A DNA stretch of 64,000 bases from Nematocida parisii ERTm1. Lineage: Eukaryota > Microsporidia. Shown here in pieces: positions 1-9,667 of this stretch. The notes beneath the pieces are model-generated. The model was not told the origin of the DNA. It made no database searches and was given only the letters and a program-made list of their open reading frames with translations. The stretch covers positions 345,913 through 409,912 of the forward strand of contig NW_013524646.1 of NCBI RefSeq assembly GCF_000250985.1, written 5' to 3'. Made by a program: the position numbers and the translations under genes. Positions within the stretch are counted from its first letter, which is position 1. Every line of letters starts with the position of its first letter.

Positions 1-380
1 TGTATAAATAGACAAAAGAAATAAGAAGATAAAATGGATTATAAGGCAGTTCAATCTGAAAATGCATAAGAAGCTGTATAAAGACCAATTAAGAGATATA
101 ATCTAAAATCAACAACAAAATATATTTGTTCATTAATAAGCACGTACAATGCATACACAGCTAGTATACTCGTCGAATATATTATGTAGGATAGACTGAT
201 TAATACTCTTAAGAATATTTTAATAGAAATTTCTGATTATATTAAATTTTTATTATATTTCGAAATTCTTTCTAATAAACAGAAGATAGTCATATACTCT
301 GTCTACTAATATTAGAATGTGTTAAAATATACTTAAATATTATATAAGCAATGGATATGCCATTGTAATAATTATTAGTA
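1..380. other. AT-rich flank without a recognisable gene
   Basis: No reading frame of convincing length or recognisable product is present on either strand. The stretch lies at the 3' side of the minus-strand gene that ends at 381, so it may hold that gene's 3' untranslated region. Confidence 0.5.
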
Positions 381-1925
381 TTATATAGATGCTGCATCAT
401 ATACATCAGACCAATTTAAGGTTACATATGTAGCTCCCACTATAAATAGAATTACTGCTAATATTGGTGCTATTACAGGCGATACTTTTTTATATATGCT
501 CTTACACTGCTTTATGTAATTCTGAATTTTACTAATGAAAGTTTCAGTCTTAGGGCGTATTGGCATGATAGGATTTAGTAGTCCACATATTTTCTCTCTT
601 ACATATTGTATCTGAGTTGGCGTAAGTTTGTTAAGGTCATTCAAAATATTTTGGTATTCTTGGTTCACTTCGTTTTTATACTCTGAAAAGATAAACTCAG
701 AATTTTCAATATTTTCAATATTTGCTTGGTATCCTTGAATCTCGTCTAAAAGCTGCTTCATAATTAATTCCTGATTGTCATCAGATGAGTCTTCTGATTT
801 AGATGTTGAATCAGAAGATGCTTCGGGCTGGGGAGCCATTTTATTTTTTAATTCTGAAATGGTGTTCTCACAGTTCTTTATATCAGATTTATACTTAGAG
901 ATTTGCTTGTTTAATTGATCTATATAAAGATTGTGGTTGATTCTTGGGCATACTATGTTCAACTTATTAAATAGTTTAAAGAATACTGAATTTTCATCTT
1001 TATATACCGCAGAGGAGATCATATCATTAAGACCTGCCAATGCGTCTTTACTCTGCTCTGTGTAAAGTTTTATGTAGTATTTTTCTATTAAATTGGCCAG
1101 ATCAATTACTACCTTCTGGCATAGTTCAATGGAGGCTTTGTTATTACACATAGACTTTACTATGTTCAGAGAAGGGCTGTTTACTAGAGTAGAGTACTTC
1201 TTGTCAATCTTTTCATTCACAAATATATCTGTGCTATCAATAAAACTACTCGCCATTTTAACCAACTCAGCAGTGTTGCTGTTTAAATAGTCTAATCCAG
1301 CATCAATTAAATATGTTTTGTCCTTGGATTGTACATAGAGATTATCTAATGAATAGTTACTAATAAGAATATCCTCCTGTTTGGCGTTCTTAGTAGATCC
1401 ACTACAGCATGCAATTATTTTCTGTAATCCTCCCATTAGACTATCTTTCTTCATTGATCTAAGAATTATATGTGCATAGTTAGTTATATACTCATTCCAG
1501 TCCTTTTTTTCTTTTTTAAATATGCTGTATATTGTATTAATATCCTTCATTAACTCAGTATCAACTGTATTTTCTTCACTTAATTCATTTTTAAGAGTTT
1601 TTAATTTCTCCTCTAAGGCAGCTGTCATGTCCTCATCTGGTTTTTTTTCTTGTGTAGGCTTTTTGTCACTAGAGTTGTTTAGTAAATGTTTTAAGTTAGA
1701 CTGAATTAATTTTTCTCTTATAATGGATTTAAGTTCTTCTGTTTTACTAATTTTATCATCAGTAAATATTGCAATAGTTCCTTTGGAATAGATTGTTTCC
1801 AATGCTGCAATAATTCCATCTTCACCAAACTGGCTGTACATATCAACCACCTTTTCTATAATATTTTCAAAGTTTCTACTTATTTCTTTATTAGTAAGCT
1901 CTGATCTGATCTGGTTATTTTCCAT
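381..1925 (-). CDS. hypothetical coiled-coil protein with a C-terminal membrane anchor
   Basis: I do not recognise this 514-residue protein. It is largely helical and charged, with coiled-coil-like stretches around residues 325-350 and 385-420. A Ser/Asp/Glu-rich low-complexity linker near residues 365-385 separates them. A single hydrophobic segment lies about 20 residues from the C-terminus (residues SPVIAPILAVILFIVGATYV), followed by a short acidic tail. There is no N-terminal signal peptide. This layout fits a tail-anchored protein facing the cytoplasm, but that is inferred from hydrophobicity only. The ATG at 1925 is preceded in the sense direction by an A/T-rich leader, as at most genes here. 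Small frames on the plus strand inside it are shadows. Confidence 0.7.
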   Translation of the reverse strand: MENNQIRSELTNKEISRNFENIIEKVVDMYSQFGEDGIIAALETIYSKGTIAIFTDDKISKTEELKSIIREKLIQSNLKHLLNNSSDKKPTQEKKPDEDMTAALEEKLKTLKNELSEENTVDTELMKDINTIYSIFKKEKKDWNEYITNYAHIILRSMKKDSLMGGLQKIIACCSGSTKNAKQEDILISNYSLDNLYVQSKDKTYLIDAGLDYLNSNTAELVKMASSFIDSTDIFVNEKIDKKYSTLVNSPSLNIVKSMCNNKASIELCQKVVIDLANLIEKYYIKLYTEQSKDALAGLNDMISSAVYKDENSVFFKLFNKLNIVCPRINHNLYIDQLNKQISKYKSDIKNCENTISELKNKMAPQPEASSDSTSKSEDSSDDNQELIMKQLLDEIQGYQANIENIENSEFIFSEYKNEVNQEYQNILNDLNKLTPTQIQYVREKICGLLNPIMPIRPKTETFISKIQNYIKQCKSIYKKVSPVIAPILAVILFIVGATYVTLNWSDVYDAASI

Positions 1926-2370
1926 ATTTATAATTTCAGTAGTAAAAAAAATATTAAATAGTTTCGGATTTATATAAATTAAACTATAAATATATAAAAT
2001 CAGAAAAGGATATTAAAATATAAAAGACTGTCATGGCTTAAAACTACATAAACAATAGAAAATTCCTAATTTTATAATTTATAATTTAGAGTAATTAGTG
2101 GTAATAAGAAACTCTCTTTTTAGTTAAGTGCAAGTCTAGTTATATGCAGAATCTTTTATTTCTCTTATTCATTAAGACAATTTTAGTGTATATCTGGTTG
2201 GGTTTCATAAAATATCTGATGTAGATCGATTATATTATTTAAGTATTTCATAGTGTAATATAAAACTATACAAATATAGATTTATTGGATGATCATTGTA
2301 GTTGGTATTTTTTGCTGGATTTAGGGGTGACTTTAAAGCTATTTTTGTTGTAAATGACAAAAAATTTCTA
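1926..2370. other. divergent intergenic region
   Basis: This lies between two divergently transcribed membrane-protein genes and should hold both promoters. I see no gene and no clear repeat. An open frame extends upstream of 2371 to a TTG at 2302, but it offers no ATG. Confidence 0.4.
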
Positions 2371-2925
2371 ATGAGCAGAGAATTAGCAAAGAAAAAAACA
2401 GTATCAAAGAAGAAAATAGCATTTGCACTTTTCTTATGTGTATTAATAAGTATATTTGGTGTTCGGTGGTTAACTCCAAGACCTGGCAAGAGGTTTAAAC
2501 GAATCCCCGCTATAAAGATTAATATAAAATCCAAATCTAATGCGGAAAACCCGCATGATCAAACACAAGATGATTATTCAAACCAATCCACTGCGGCGCA
2601 AAGAGATATACCAAAAGTTGCATTATTTGATGCTTCAAGCAATCCACATAATAGTACACAAAGCAATATACCAAGAAACTCTTCAATTAACCCACACGGA
2701 TATACATCTGACAATTCACATAATCACACAGTAAATGATATACCAAGAAATGTACATGGCAATGCTGTGCCAAGCGCACCTTTATTGGAGAATGAAACCA
2801 CAACTGCACAAATGGCGCCCCCTGCGTATAGTGATATTTTCTCAGAAAATTCATCAGGGGCATTTAGCAGTAGTACATCAAGTCTCCCTCCTTCTTACCA
2901 TGAAATTTACCCGCATTTAAATTAA
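2371..2925 (+). CDS. membrane-anchored protein with PSAP, PPxY and YPxL late-domain motifs
   Basis: This 184-residue protein has a Lys-rich N-terminus and one hydrophobic segment (residues 16-34, containing ALFLCVLISIFGV). It is either a signal peptide or a signal anchor. The middle is Asn/Ser/His-rich with imperfect repeats built around NPH and DIPR. The last 55 residues contain, in order, PSAP (2770-2781), PPAY (2818-2829), PPSY (2887-2898) and YPHL (2908-2919). In known proteins PSAP/PTAP binds the TSG101/Vps23 UEV domain, PPxY binds Nedd4-type WW domains and YPxL binds ALIX/Bro1. All three classes recruit ESCRT machinery. I chose the ATG at 2371 because the longer frame begins at TTG. No homologue is recognised, and use of the motifs is inferred. 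Confidence 0.7.
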   Translation: MSRELAKKKTVSKKKIAFALFLCVLISIFGVRWLTPRPGKRFKRIPAIKINIKSKSNAENPHDQTQDDYSNQSTAAQRDIPKVALFDASSNPHNSTQSNIPRNSSINPHGYTSDNSHNHTVNDIPRNVHGNAVPSAPLLENETTTAQMAPPAYSDIFSENSSGAFSSSTSSLPPSYHEIYPHLN

Positions 2926-3690
2926 TATCCATCAATTAATAAATCACTATTAATATACAGCTAAAGTAGTTCTAAATTATGGAAATTTCTTGTTAGAGCT
3001 CTTTTTTAGTGAAAATCCTATTTTATGCACCGTGTCTGTGTAAGTAAAAAAAAATAAATTTAGAAACTAAGAAATTTGGCAAATTTCTTGTGATTGATAA
3101 ACACATAACCCGAAAATTAAAAATGATTAGAAACAGCATAAGCACTCTTCTCAAGAAAGAATAACTAAGTAAAATTCATTGGCTATCAAGGTATCTTTAA
3201 CATGCACAGTGCGCTGTACTTCCTGTTCTACATGAGAGTTTATTGGCCCATTTAAGAAACCAACAGAAGTGCATATGGAAGCATATGGATTTCAGCATAT
3301 CAGGAATTATTTACTATTATTGTTTATTTATATCTACGCATGACAACAAGTAATGTATAACTATGCATTCTACGAGTAGTAGACAATTATAATTAAATTC
3401 TGGATATATGTATACACTAAAAACATTCTATATTTATTTTTATTATAACAGATATCATGTAAAATGTGCTGTGGTTTGTGGCCTATAGGAAAATGTCTTT
3501 TATTTATTGGCTCTTCATATATCTGTTGGGATTTTAAAATATTATTGGATCCGGTGATGGCCCTATAAAATCATTTTATAGAGATAGTTGGCATGCGGAA
3601 TTTCTCCTGAATATTGATTTGTATATTTGCTTGATTATAATTGGTATATAATTTCTTTGATCTATATAATGGGCATTCTTGTGAAAATGC
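2926..3690 (+). other. intergenic region without a recognisable gene
   Basis: No convincing reading frame is seen. One minus-sense copy of the dispersed TTCGGGTTAT motif lies at about 3104-3113. The segment 3180-3300 has a more even base composition than its surroundings but no readable product. Confidence 0.4.
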
Positions 3691-4575
3691 ATGGAAATAC
3701 CTGGTATATTGAAAACTATAATTAAGATTATTCTTTTTATACTTGTTATAGGTATTATTCTCTTTGTTATATATAAAATATATAAATGGTTTAAAAAACC
3801 CGGTAGTTCTCAAGTTATAGGAATTATAATGGGAAGCGAGGGCTCTCAACAAGGCGGAGGCCAAGGTGGTCAGGGCGGCCAACAAGGAGGAAGCGGTGGC
3901 GGAAGTGGCGGAGGTAATCCTCAACAAGGCGGTGGTCAAGGTGGCCAACAAGGCAGTGGCAAAGGAGATCAAGGCGGTCAAGGCGGCCAAGGAGATCAAG
4001 GTGGTCAAGGAGGCGAAGGCGGCCAAGGAGATCAAGGAGGTCAAGGTGGTGAAGGCGGCCAAGGAGATCAAGGTGGTCAAGATGGTCAAGGAGATCAAGG
4101 AGGTCAAGATGGCGGCGAAGAAGGCCAAAACCAAGAAAAACCAGAAGAACTCGAGAAGGATCCTGAGGATAAAGAAAAGCCAAAAGATGATGAGGCACCT
4201 CCAGCAGAAGACGAGGCACCTCCAAAAGATGATGAGGCACCTCCAGCAGAAGACGAGGCATCTCCAAAAGATGATGAGGCACCTCCAGCAGAAAACGAGG
4301 CACCTCCAAAAGATGATGAGGCACCTCCAAAAGATGATGAGGCACCTCCAGCAGAAGACGAGGCATCTCCAGCAGAAAGCGAGGCATCTCCAGCAGAAAG
4401 CGAGGCATCTCCAGCAGAAAGCGAGGCACCTCCAGCAGAAGACGCGGCACCTCCAGCAGAAAGCGAGGCAGGAGGCAATGCCAGCAGTGCTGATGCAGCA
4501 GGCTCTGGTGGTGACGGTGGTGCAGGTGCAGCAGGCTCTGGTGGTGCAGGTGAAGCTCCTGCAATTGGCCAATAA
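3691..4575 (+). CDS. membrane-anchored Gly/Gln-rich and Ala/Pro/acidic repeat protein
   Basis: This 294-residue protein begins with a strong hydrophobic segment (residues 9-30, IIKIILFILVIGIILFVIYK), then a short basic KWFKKP stretch. About 95 residues of Gly/Gln/Asp repeats follow, built on GGQGDQGGQ-like units. Next come a short Glu/Lys segment, about 95 residues of heptads such as DDEAPPA, EDEAPPK and ESEASPA, and a Gly/Ala/Ser-rich end. I recognise no family. A type II membrane protein or a surface or spore-structure component would fit. The repeats keep other frames on both strands open, so the long overlapping frames here are by-products. Confidence 0.65.
   Translation: MEIPGILKTIIKIILFILVIGIILFVIYKIYKWFKKPGSSQVIGIIMGSEGSQQGGGQGGQGGQQGGSGGGSGGGNPQQGGGQGGQQGSGKGDQGGQGGQGDQGGQGGEGGQGDQGGQGGEGGQGDQGGQDGQGDQGGQDGGEEGQNQEKPEELEKDPEDKEKPKDDEAPPAEDEAPPKDDEAPPAEDEASPKDDEAPPAENEAPPKDDEAPPKDDEAPPAEDEASPAESEASPAESEASPAESEAPPAEDAAPPAESEAGGNASSADAAGSGGDGGAGAAGSGGAGEAPAIGQ
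3842..4470. repeat. coding tandem repeats: Gly/Gln block, then acidic Ala/Pro heptads
   Basis: Two adjacent arrays lie inside the gene at 3691. The first (about 3842-4120) uses 9-, 18- and 27-base units reading GGT CAA GGC and GGC CAA GGA GAT CAA. The second (about 4180-4470) uses a 21-base unit reading GATGAGGCACCTCCA followed by AAAGAT or GCAGAA. Units differ by a few bases, so the arrays are imperfect and probably vary in length between isolates. Confidence 0.8.
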
Positions 4576-4963
4576 GATTAACTACTAATAACTTACATTG
4601 TCTGTGTTTACTCAGGCAAATGGATTTATACTTAATCTAACCACTTTCGCGGTATTTTGTTAAACTGTGGCAGTTTGTTTAATAAAAATTTTATGTAATT
4701 TGGTCTATACTTACATGTAAATGCATTTTTATTCTGTTAATACTGGATTCTAAGTATGCTAGATGAGCAATCATCGTGTGACAGCCTGTTAATACTTTTA
4801 AACCTCAAAATACGCCTGAAATTAATTCTTATCCATTAATTTCTGGTTCTTTCAGGCTATTCGCGTTTTCATTAAAATATTGTCGCTGTCTACTGTACAA
4901 TGTACTAAATAAAATAGTGCACGGTGTTAAATATTATCTAAAGTACTGCTCTTATAATAATAT
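4576..4963. other. convergent intergenic region
   Basis: No gene is seen. A short inverted repeat near 4812-4860 (GCCTGAAATTAA against a TTAATTTCTGG...CAGGC arm) lies between the convergent ends of the repeat-protein gene and SPT4. It might mark 3' ends, but this is weak. Confidence 0.35.
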
Positions 4964-5308
4964 CTATACAATAAAGGATTTGTTTCTTGGGTGATATGTA
5001 CGTCCGGCCCTTTCTAATGCAAGTATTTTACTTTCTGGTAATTCTCCCTCCATAGTCATTGCATATAGCCCTGGTATAAATGAGTCCATATGCTGCCATT
5101 TGGCAACCCAAGACGACTTTGCATTATGCATCCCAATCATTCCTGTGAATCTATCTGTTGTGCAGTCTAAAACATTGTCCGTGCTGTTTTTCATGCCTAG
5201 TGCCACACAGTTGCCACATCCTTCTTCTTTAAACTGTGCCTGCGTCATAATTAGTGAGCATCCTAGACATGCTCTTAGCTTTTTGCTAATTGACGGTGGT
5301 AAGCTCAT
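4964..5308 (-). CDS. SPT4: transcription elongation factor SPT4
   Basis: This 114-residue protein matches SPT4, the small zinc-finger subunit of the Spt4-Spt5 (DSIF) complex. That complex binds RNA polymerase II and supports processive elongation in the nucleus. The four-cysteine zinc site is visible as LRACLGC at the N-terminus followed by EEGCGNC. The downstream family signature is clear: GMIGMHNAKSSWVAKW, then GLYAMTMEGELP. The frame runs upstream to 5353, but I chose the ATG at 5308 because SPT4 proteins begin a few residues before the first zinc cysteines. The length equals that of yeast and animal SPT4. Confidence 0.93.
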   Translation of the reverse strand: MSLPPSISKKLRACLGCSLIMTQAQFKEEGCGNCVALGMKNSTDNVLDCTTDRFTGMIGMHNAKSSWVAKWQHMDSFIPGLYAMTMEGELPESKILALERAGRTYHPRNKSFIV

Positions 5309-5749
5309 AATATGAAAAATACAAAAATATATTTTACCACATAAATACTGCAATAACTAAAATATAGACAGGATCGGCTAGAATACAAAATAAGTTCAGA
5401 AATGACTCTAAAGTGTATATAAACCCATTTAATAATCTATATAAGAAAAATAAACAGAAAAGCGGTATAAAATTGTATAATTATTGATAGAACATAAAAT
5501 CATGTAGTTTCTAGATCTATAAAAACCAGGGCATATTTGAGTATTTGACTGGCTTTTGTAATAACTAATCTGTATGCATTTCAGGTTTGTATTGCATTGC
5601 ACCAAATTTCATTCAAAATAATTATAAATTTTATATTTATAAACCCTTCACATAATGATTTAATTTAAATAATGAGTACATATTTTATTTTAATTCAAAC
5701 CAGAAATGAAGTTAGATTAAACACAGAAGCAGTAAAACGACACACTGAA
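5309..5749 (-). other. intergenic region, no remaining transposase sequence seen
   Basis: This lies between SPT4 and the piggyBac-derived gene. I looked for the missing catalytic part of the transposase downstream of its stop at 5750 and could not recognise any. No other gene is apparent. Confidence 0.35.
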
Positions 5750-6541
5750 CTAGTTTGAATCACTTTCATCACTGCCTATATCTGCTGAGAACTGAACATC
5801 ACCCGCAGACACGATTAAACCATCTGATGGCTCATGCAATGTGCCGGGGCCGGTATGCATAGTATCAAAGACCTGTTCTGCTGAAACTGGATCCCGGAAT
5901 TTCAGATTATTTATGGCTGAAATAGAAGTATTATATGGATAGGAGGACGTACTTCGCCGATTGAATCTATTTTGATTTGTTGCATATGTATTCCTAGAAA
6001 GAGTATTTATTATTTCAAATGTATCTAGATCCTTATCTGTAGTAGCATCAAGAGCGATTTCAGTTGTTGGGTGATTAATGCGCTGTACGCACATGAAAAT
6101 ATCCAGAAATCGATTGTATGCCATGTTTTGCTTTATGGTTGGATTGCAGATGGACGGATCATCTGACCAATAATCAGAAATATTTGGAAGTACATGTAAA
6201 CTAATAAGATGCACAATTGCAAAAAACACCTGCATCTCCTCAACAGACACAGAAACCAAGCAAAACTCTTTTTTTATAGGAAATTCTTTCTTCATATTAT
6301 TCATACTATTTTTTTCTAAATAAAGCTGGTTTATTCTACTACATACATTCTGTATATTATCTTCTGAAATGCACATCTTAAACATTTTAAATTGCAAATC
6401 ATAGTCAATTTCTAATTTAGGGGGAGATTTCTTAAAGAAATAAGAAGAACCGCCCCGCTCCTTTATATCATAAAAAGAGATTCCAGTGGCTGGCGGTTTA
6501 CCATCAAATGAGCTGGGATTATTACTGCTTTGTGTGCACAT
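5750..6541 (-). CDS. piggyBac transposase-derived protein lacking the catalytic domain
   Basis: The 263-residue product resembles the N-terminal part of piggyBac-type transposases (DDE_Tnp_1_7 family). Residues about 107-165 read VEEMQVFFAIVHLI, then PNISDYWSDDPSI, then MAYNRFLDIFMCVQRIN. This is the usual order of the helical dimerisation region: element fixed to a Pro, then DYW, then an NRF box before the lost loop. Full transposases are around 550-600 residues and carry the catalytic aspartates further on. Here the chain continues only with a Ser/Asn-rich, acidic tail, and none of the catalytic blocks is visible. It may be a domesticated DNA-binding protein or a truncated relic; the open frame favours the former slightly. 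The start is the ATG at 6541, as the frame further upstream opens on TTG. Confidence 0.7.
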   Translation of the reverse strand: MCTQSSNNPSSFDGKPPATGISFYDIKERGGSSYFFKKSPPKLEIDYDLQFKMFKMCISEDNIQNVCSRINQLYLEKNSMNNMKKEFPIKKEFCLVSVSVEEMQVFFAIVHLISLHVLPNISDYWSDDPSICNPTIKQNMAYNRFLDIFMCVQRINHPTTEIALDATTDKDLDTFEIINTLSRNTYATNQNRFNRRSTSSYPYNTSISAINNLKFRDPVSAEQVFDTMHTGPGTLHEPSDGLIVSAGDVQFSADIGSDESDSN

Positions 6542-6688
6542 ATCGTACCAAGGCGCCAAAAAATTATTTATTTCTTATGACAAATGTATAATGGCGGTAA
6601 ATATAAAAAGCATGGGGTATGCAGGGGCAGTATTGGACAAATTATTCATTTAAACACATAGGCATCTGTATAATTTGATTTTTATTGC

Positions 6689-9667
6689 TTATGGTTCATC
6701 GACAAGGGTCTCAAAGACGTGTAGAAGGTACTCTGCATCTTGATAGACCATGCTGTTCTCTGCGTTATAAATCATTGCATTCTTAAACATTCTTTTTACA
6801 TCTGCTTCAAACTCATCCATTGATTCATACGACTCTATGTTCTCCCGAATTTCAGAGACAGATATTGGGTACTGTATTATTTGGTAGTAGTCTGGGTATA
6901 TATCTGGGTCTGGCAACTCCAAGAACAGCTCAATCCGTTTTCTTCCATTTACAGTACTTTTGACCAAACTGTTAAGAATGTTAGTGCACGTAGGGACTAT
7001 GCTGCTTCTCTTGTAGGCCTTTGAAGAGCGCATTGAAGTCTTTCTCTTTCCTGTGTACTCCTCCTCTGCTGCTTCTTTTTCGCTTGCAATTAGCTGTGGG
7101 GCAGGCCCAGAGTACAGATCAAACGGACCAAGAATGTTTGACTCGTCTATTTTCTTAAACTCAACCATTTCTGCCTCACTTCTTGCAAGTATTTTGTTCA
7201 GTTCCTGGTCAGTTGAAACAACGCATGCGGCATCTCCCTCCACATTCTCTTCAAAAATATTTCTGAGAAGCGCCTCTCTCTCCTCATGGGTAGTCCTGTT
7301 GTCAAACCGCCCGGCCTGGATGATCTTCTCATCCACGTGCAGCTTGTGGTTCGCCTTTTCAAGAATATACTCTTCAACAGTGTCCGCAGTAATAAGCCTG
7401 TAAATACGAACCTCCTTGGTCTGCCCTATCCTATGCGCTCTGTCCTGTGCCTGCTGGTCAGCGTGCGGATTCCAGTCGCTATCAAAAATAATCACAGTGT
7501 CTGCAATCTGCAGGTTCAAACCAAGACCACCTGCACGGGTGCTCAAAAGAAAGACCGGATACCCAGAGGTGGGGTCATTGAATGAAGAGATCAAGGACGC
7601 ACGCTCTTCACTCTTCACAGCACCATCAAGCCTTAGGTATTTAAACCCTTCCATAACCAACATGTCCTCCATAATTGTCATTATTTGTGTCATCTGGAAG
7701 AACATCAGCACCTTGTGCCCAGTTGCCCGGAGCTTGTACAGCATTCTTCTGAGCAGCTCAAACTTACCACTTACCTTATAGAGAAGCTCATTGTTGATCT
7801 TAAGAGGGTTTACAAACTCTTCTACAGTATCAAAGACAAAGGGGTGGTTACATATCTTTCTCAGCTGCATAATAGTATTGTTAAGCTTCTTGACAGAGTC
7901 ATTCTTTTTCAGAGTTGTGCTTCTAACTTCATTGTAAAGAGACTTTTGAAGCTGTGACATACCACACTTAATAATTGTTTCTACTTTATCAGGCAGCCCA
8001 GCTTCCACGTCTTTTTTGAGCCTTCTTAATAAGAAAGGCCTTAGAACTTTATGCAGCCGCTTAATAATAAGAAGCTCCTCTTCTTCATTCAGCTCTATCT
8101 TCTCTCCAACGTGCATAAGAGGCGCATTGAACCACTCGTCAAAGCTTCCGCCGCTGCAGAATATCTTGGGGAGCACAAAGTTAAGAAGTGACCATAGCTC
8201 AGGAAGACTGTTCTGCAATGGAGTTCCGGTAAGAAGCAGCCTGTATTTAGATTTATAATAGGTGTTCATTACCACACAAAGCCTTGACCCGCTGTTTTTC
8301 ATTCGGTGCCCTTCATCTACTATTGTGTACAGCCAAGAGGTTTTCGACAGGAAATTCTTATCTTTAATTACATATTCAAAAGTAGTCAGCAGCACGTCAT
8401 ACTTCCCCTCGGTTGTTTCTTTTTTAAGGTCTTTTCTATGCCCAGGATCACCTTTATACGGAAGAACCCTAATTGAAGGCGCCCATCTGCTGAACTCTGA
8501 CTGCCAGTTAGAAAAAGTAGACAAAGGAACAACCACCAAAAACGGATCTGTCTCCTGCTTCTTCTCCAAAATATAGCAGATAAACACAATTGCCTGCACT
8601 GTTTTACCCAATCCCATTTCATCAGCAAGTATTCCATTAAGCTTGTTGTTGTACAGACTGACCATCCACTCTACACCCTTTAGCTGATACTCTCTAAGAA
8701 GACCATAAGACACCGACCTGGGCTGCTCCTTGATTAGCTCCTTTGAAGAATGCGCAGCCTCAAAGTAGTCCATTGGCTCCTCCTCTAGAGACTTGCTGTC
8801 TGTTGAGCCCTGCTGCAGCTTTATTCTTTTCTTGAGAACATCAATGTATTCATCTGTCTTTTGCAGAATGTGGGTCAGCCGGGTGTTTTTCTCCTGCCGC
8901 AGCAGCTTCAAGTACTCCTGCTCGTCATTTGACTTCAGCGCCTGTATTCTTGCCTTTTCTGCCTTCCTCTTAGACTTCTCCTCTTCTTTCCTGTGCTTTT
9001 CATGTATTGCATTCACAGCAATGAATATTCTCTGCTGATTGGCAACCTGGTCCTTTAGAGACTGCACAGACTTCAAAGCAACCTGCTTAATGTTTTTCAG
9101 CATAGACAGCCACCACGCCACCTTCTTTGCCTCTCCTGCAGCAATATGCCGCGTCTCTAGCTCAGAAAGCACCCGCAGATCGTATAAATTCTCTTGCTTG
9201 TGCGCTAGCGACACTTTAGATGACTTCAGAATCTCTGGAGAAATAATCTCCTTGATTCCTTTGTATACATTTCTTCTGAGAACAGTCTGCTCATGGTATA
9301 GACCAATCTTCTTTATATTCAGAAGCGTAGTGAATGCATCACTTTCTTCCCTCCGGCCTTCTAAATACGCCTTTGGGTCCTTCTCAATCTCCTCATACGG
9401 AATTCCATTCCTATCCGCATACTCACGGACTATTCTTTTAATTGCCATCCCTTTTCTTATGCTTTGCAATCTGTGCCTTTCTGTTTTTAGTGCCTCTACA
9501 TCAAATCCTAACGGAAGGTGTGTTGGATGCATTCGTACAGTGGCCTCAAATTCAACCTTAAGAGCCTTGTCCTCTTCACTGGACGTAAATATGCCGGAAA
9601 CCCCGGACACAAACAACCCCCGCCTTGCATTAAGAAATGAGGTCCACTCTCTCTCGTCACTCTTCAT
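6689..9667 (-). CDS. STH1: SWI/SNF-type chromatin remodelling ATPase (Snf2/Sth1) with bromodomain
   Basis: This 992-residue nuclear ATPase slides or ejects nucleosomes in SWI/SNF or RSC complexes. From the N-terminus I see a helical HSA-like region (about residues 180-245), then a Snf2 ATPase core. The core has DEMGLGKT (349-356), DEGHRMKN, LLTGTPLQN and the second-lobe block STRAGGLGLNL through QDRAHRIGQ. A C-terminal bromodomain (YPDYYQIIQYP and AMIYNAENS) follows. HSA plus ATPase plus bromodomain is the Snf2/Sth1/BRG1 arrangement; Snf2 and Sth1 cannot be separated by eye. I chose the ATG at 9667 because the longer frame would overlap the end of the CK2 alpha gene at 9756. Both genes are on the minus strand with an 88-base gap. 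Confidence 0.93.
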   Translation of the reverse strand: MKSDEREWTSFLNARRGLFVSGVSGIFTSSEEDKALKVEFEATVRMHPTHLPLGFDVEALKTERHRLQSIRKGMAIKRIVREYADRNGIPYEEIEKDPKAYLEGRREESDAFTTLLNIKKIGLYHEQTVLRRNVYKGIKEIISPEILKSSKVSLAHKQENLYDLRVLSELETRHIAAGEAKKVAWWLSMLKNIKQVALKSVQSLKDQVANQQRIFIAVNAIHEKHRKEEEKSKRKAEKARIQALKSNDEQEYLKLLRQEKNTRLTHILQKTDEYIDVLKKRIKLQQGSTDSKSLEEEPMDYFEAAHSSKELIKEQPRSVSYGLLREYQLKGVEWMVSLYNNKLNGILADEMGLGKTVQAIVFICYILEKKQETDPFLVVVPLSTFSNWQSEFSRWAPSIRVLPYKGDPGHRKDLKKETTEGKYDVLLTTFEYVIKDKNFLSKTSWLYTIVDEGHRMKNSGSRLCVVMNTYYKSKYRLLLTGTPLQNSLPELWSLLNFVLPKIFCSGGSFDEWFNAPLMHVGEKIELNEEEELLIIKRLHKVLRPFLLRRLKKDVEAGLPDKVETIIKCGMSQLQKSLYNEVRSTTLKKNDSVKKLNNTIMQLRKICNHPFVFDTVEEFVNPLKINNELLYKVSGKFELLRRMLYKLRATGHKVLMFFQMTQIMTIMEDMLVMEGFKYLRLDGAVKSEERASLISSFNDPTSGYPVFLLSTRAGGLGLNLQIADTVIIFDSDWNPHADQQAQDRAHRIGQTKEVRIYRLITADTVEEYILEKANHKLHVDEKIIQAGRFDNRTTHEEREALLRNIFEENVEGDAACVVSTDQELNKILARSEAEMVEFKKIDESNILGPFDLYSGPAPQLIASEKEAAEEEYTGKRKTSMRSSKAYKRSSIVPTCTNILNSLVKSTVNGRKRIELFLELPDPDIYPDYYQIIQYPISVSEIRENIESYESMDEFEADVKRMFKNAMIYNAENSMVYQDAEYLLHVFETLVDEP

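Noticed and set aside
1093-1704. Plus-strand frames inside the 381-1925 gene
   Set aside because: They are short, hydrophobic shadows of the minus-strand coding sequence with no recognisable product.
3571-4588. Several long frames on both strands across the Gly/Gln and Ala/Pro repeats (up to 333 residues)
   Set aside because: They are by-products of short-period repeats that lack stops in several frames. Only the 3691 frame has a normal start and a membrane anchor followed by a reasonable protein.
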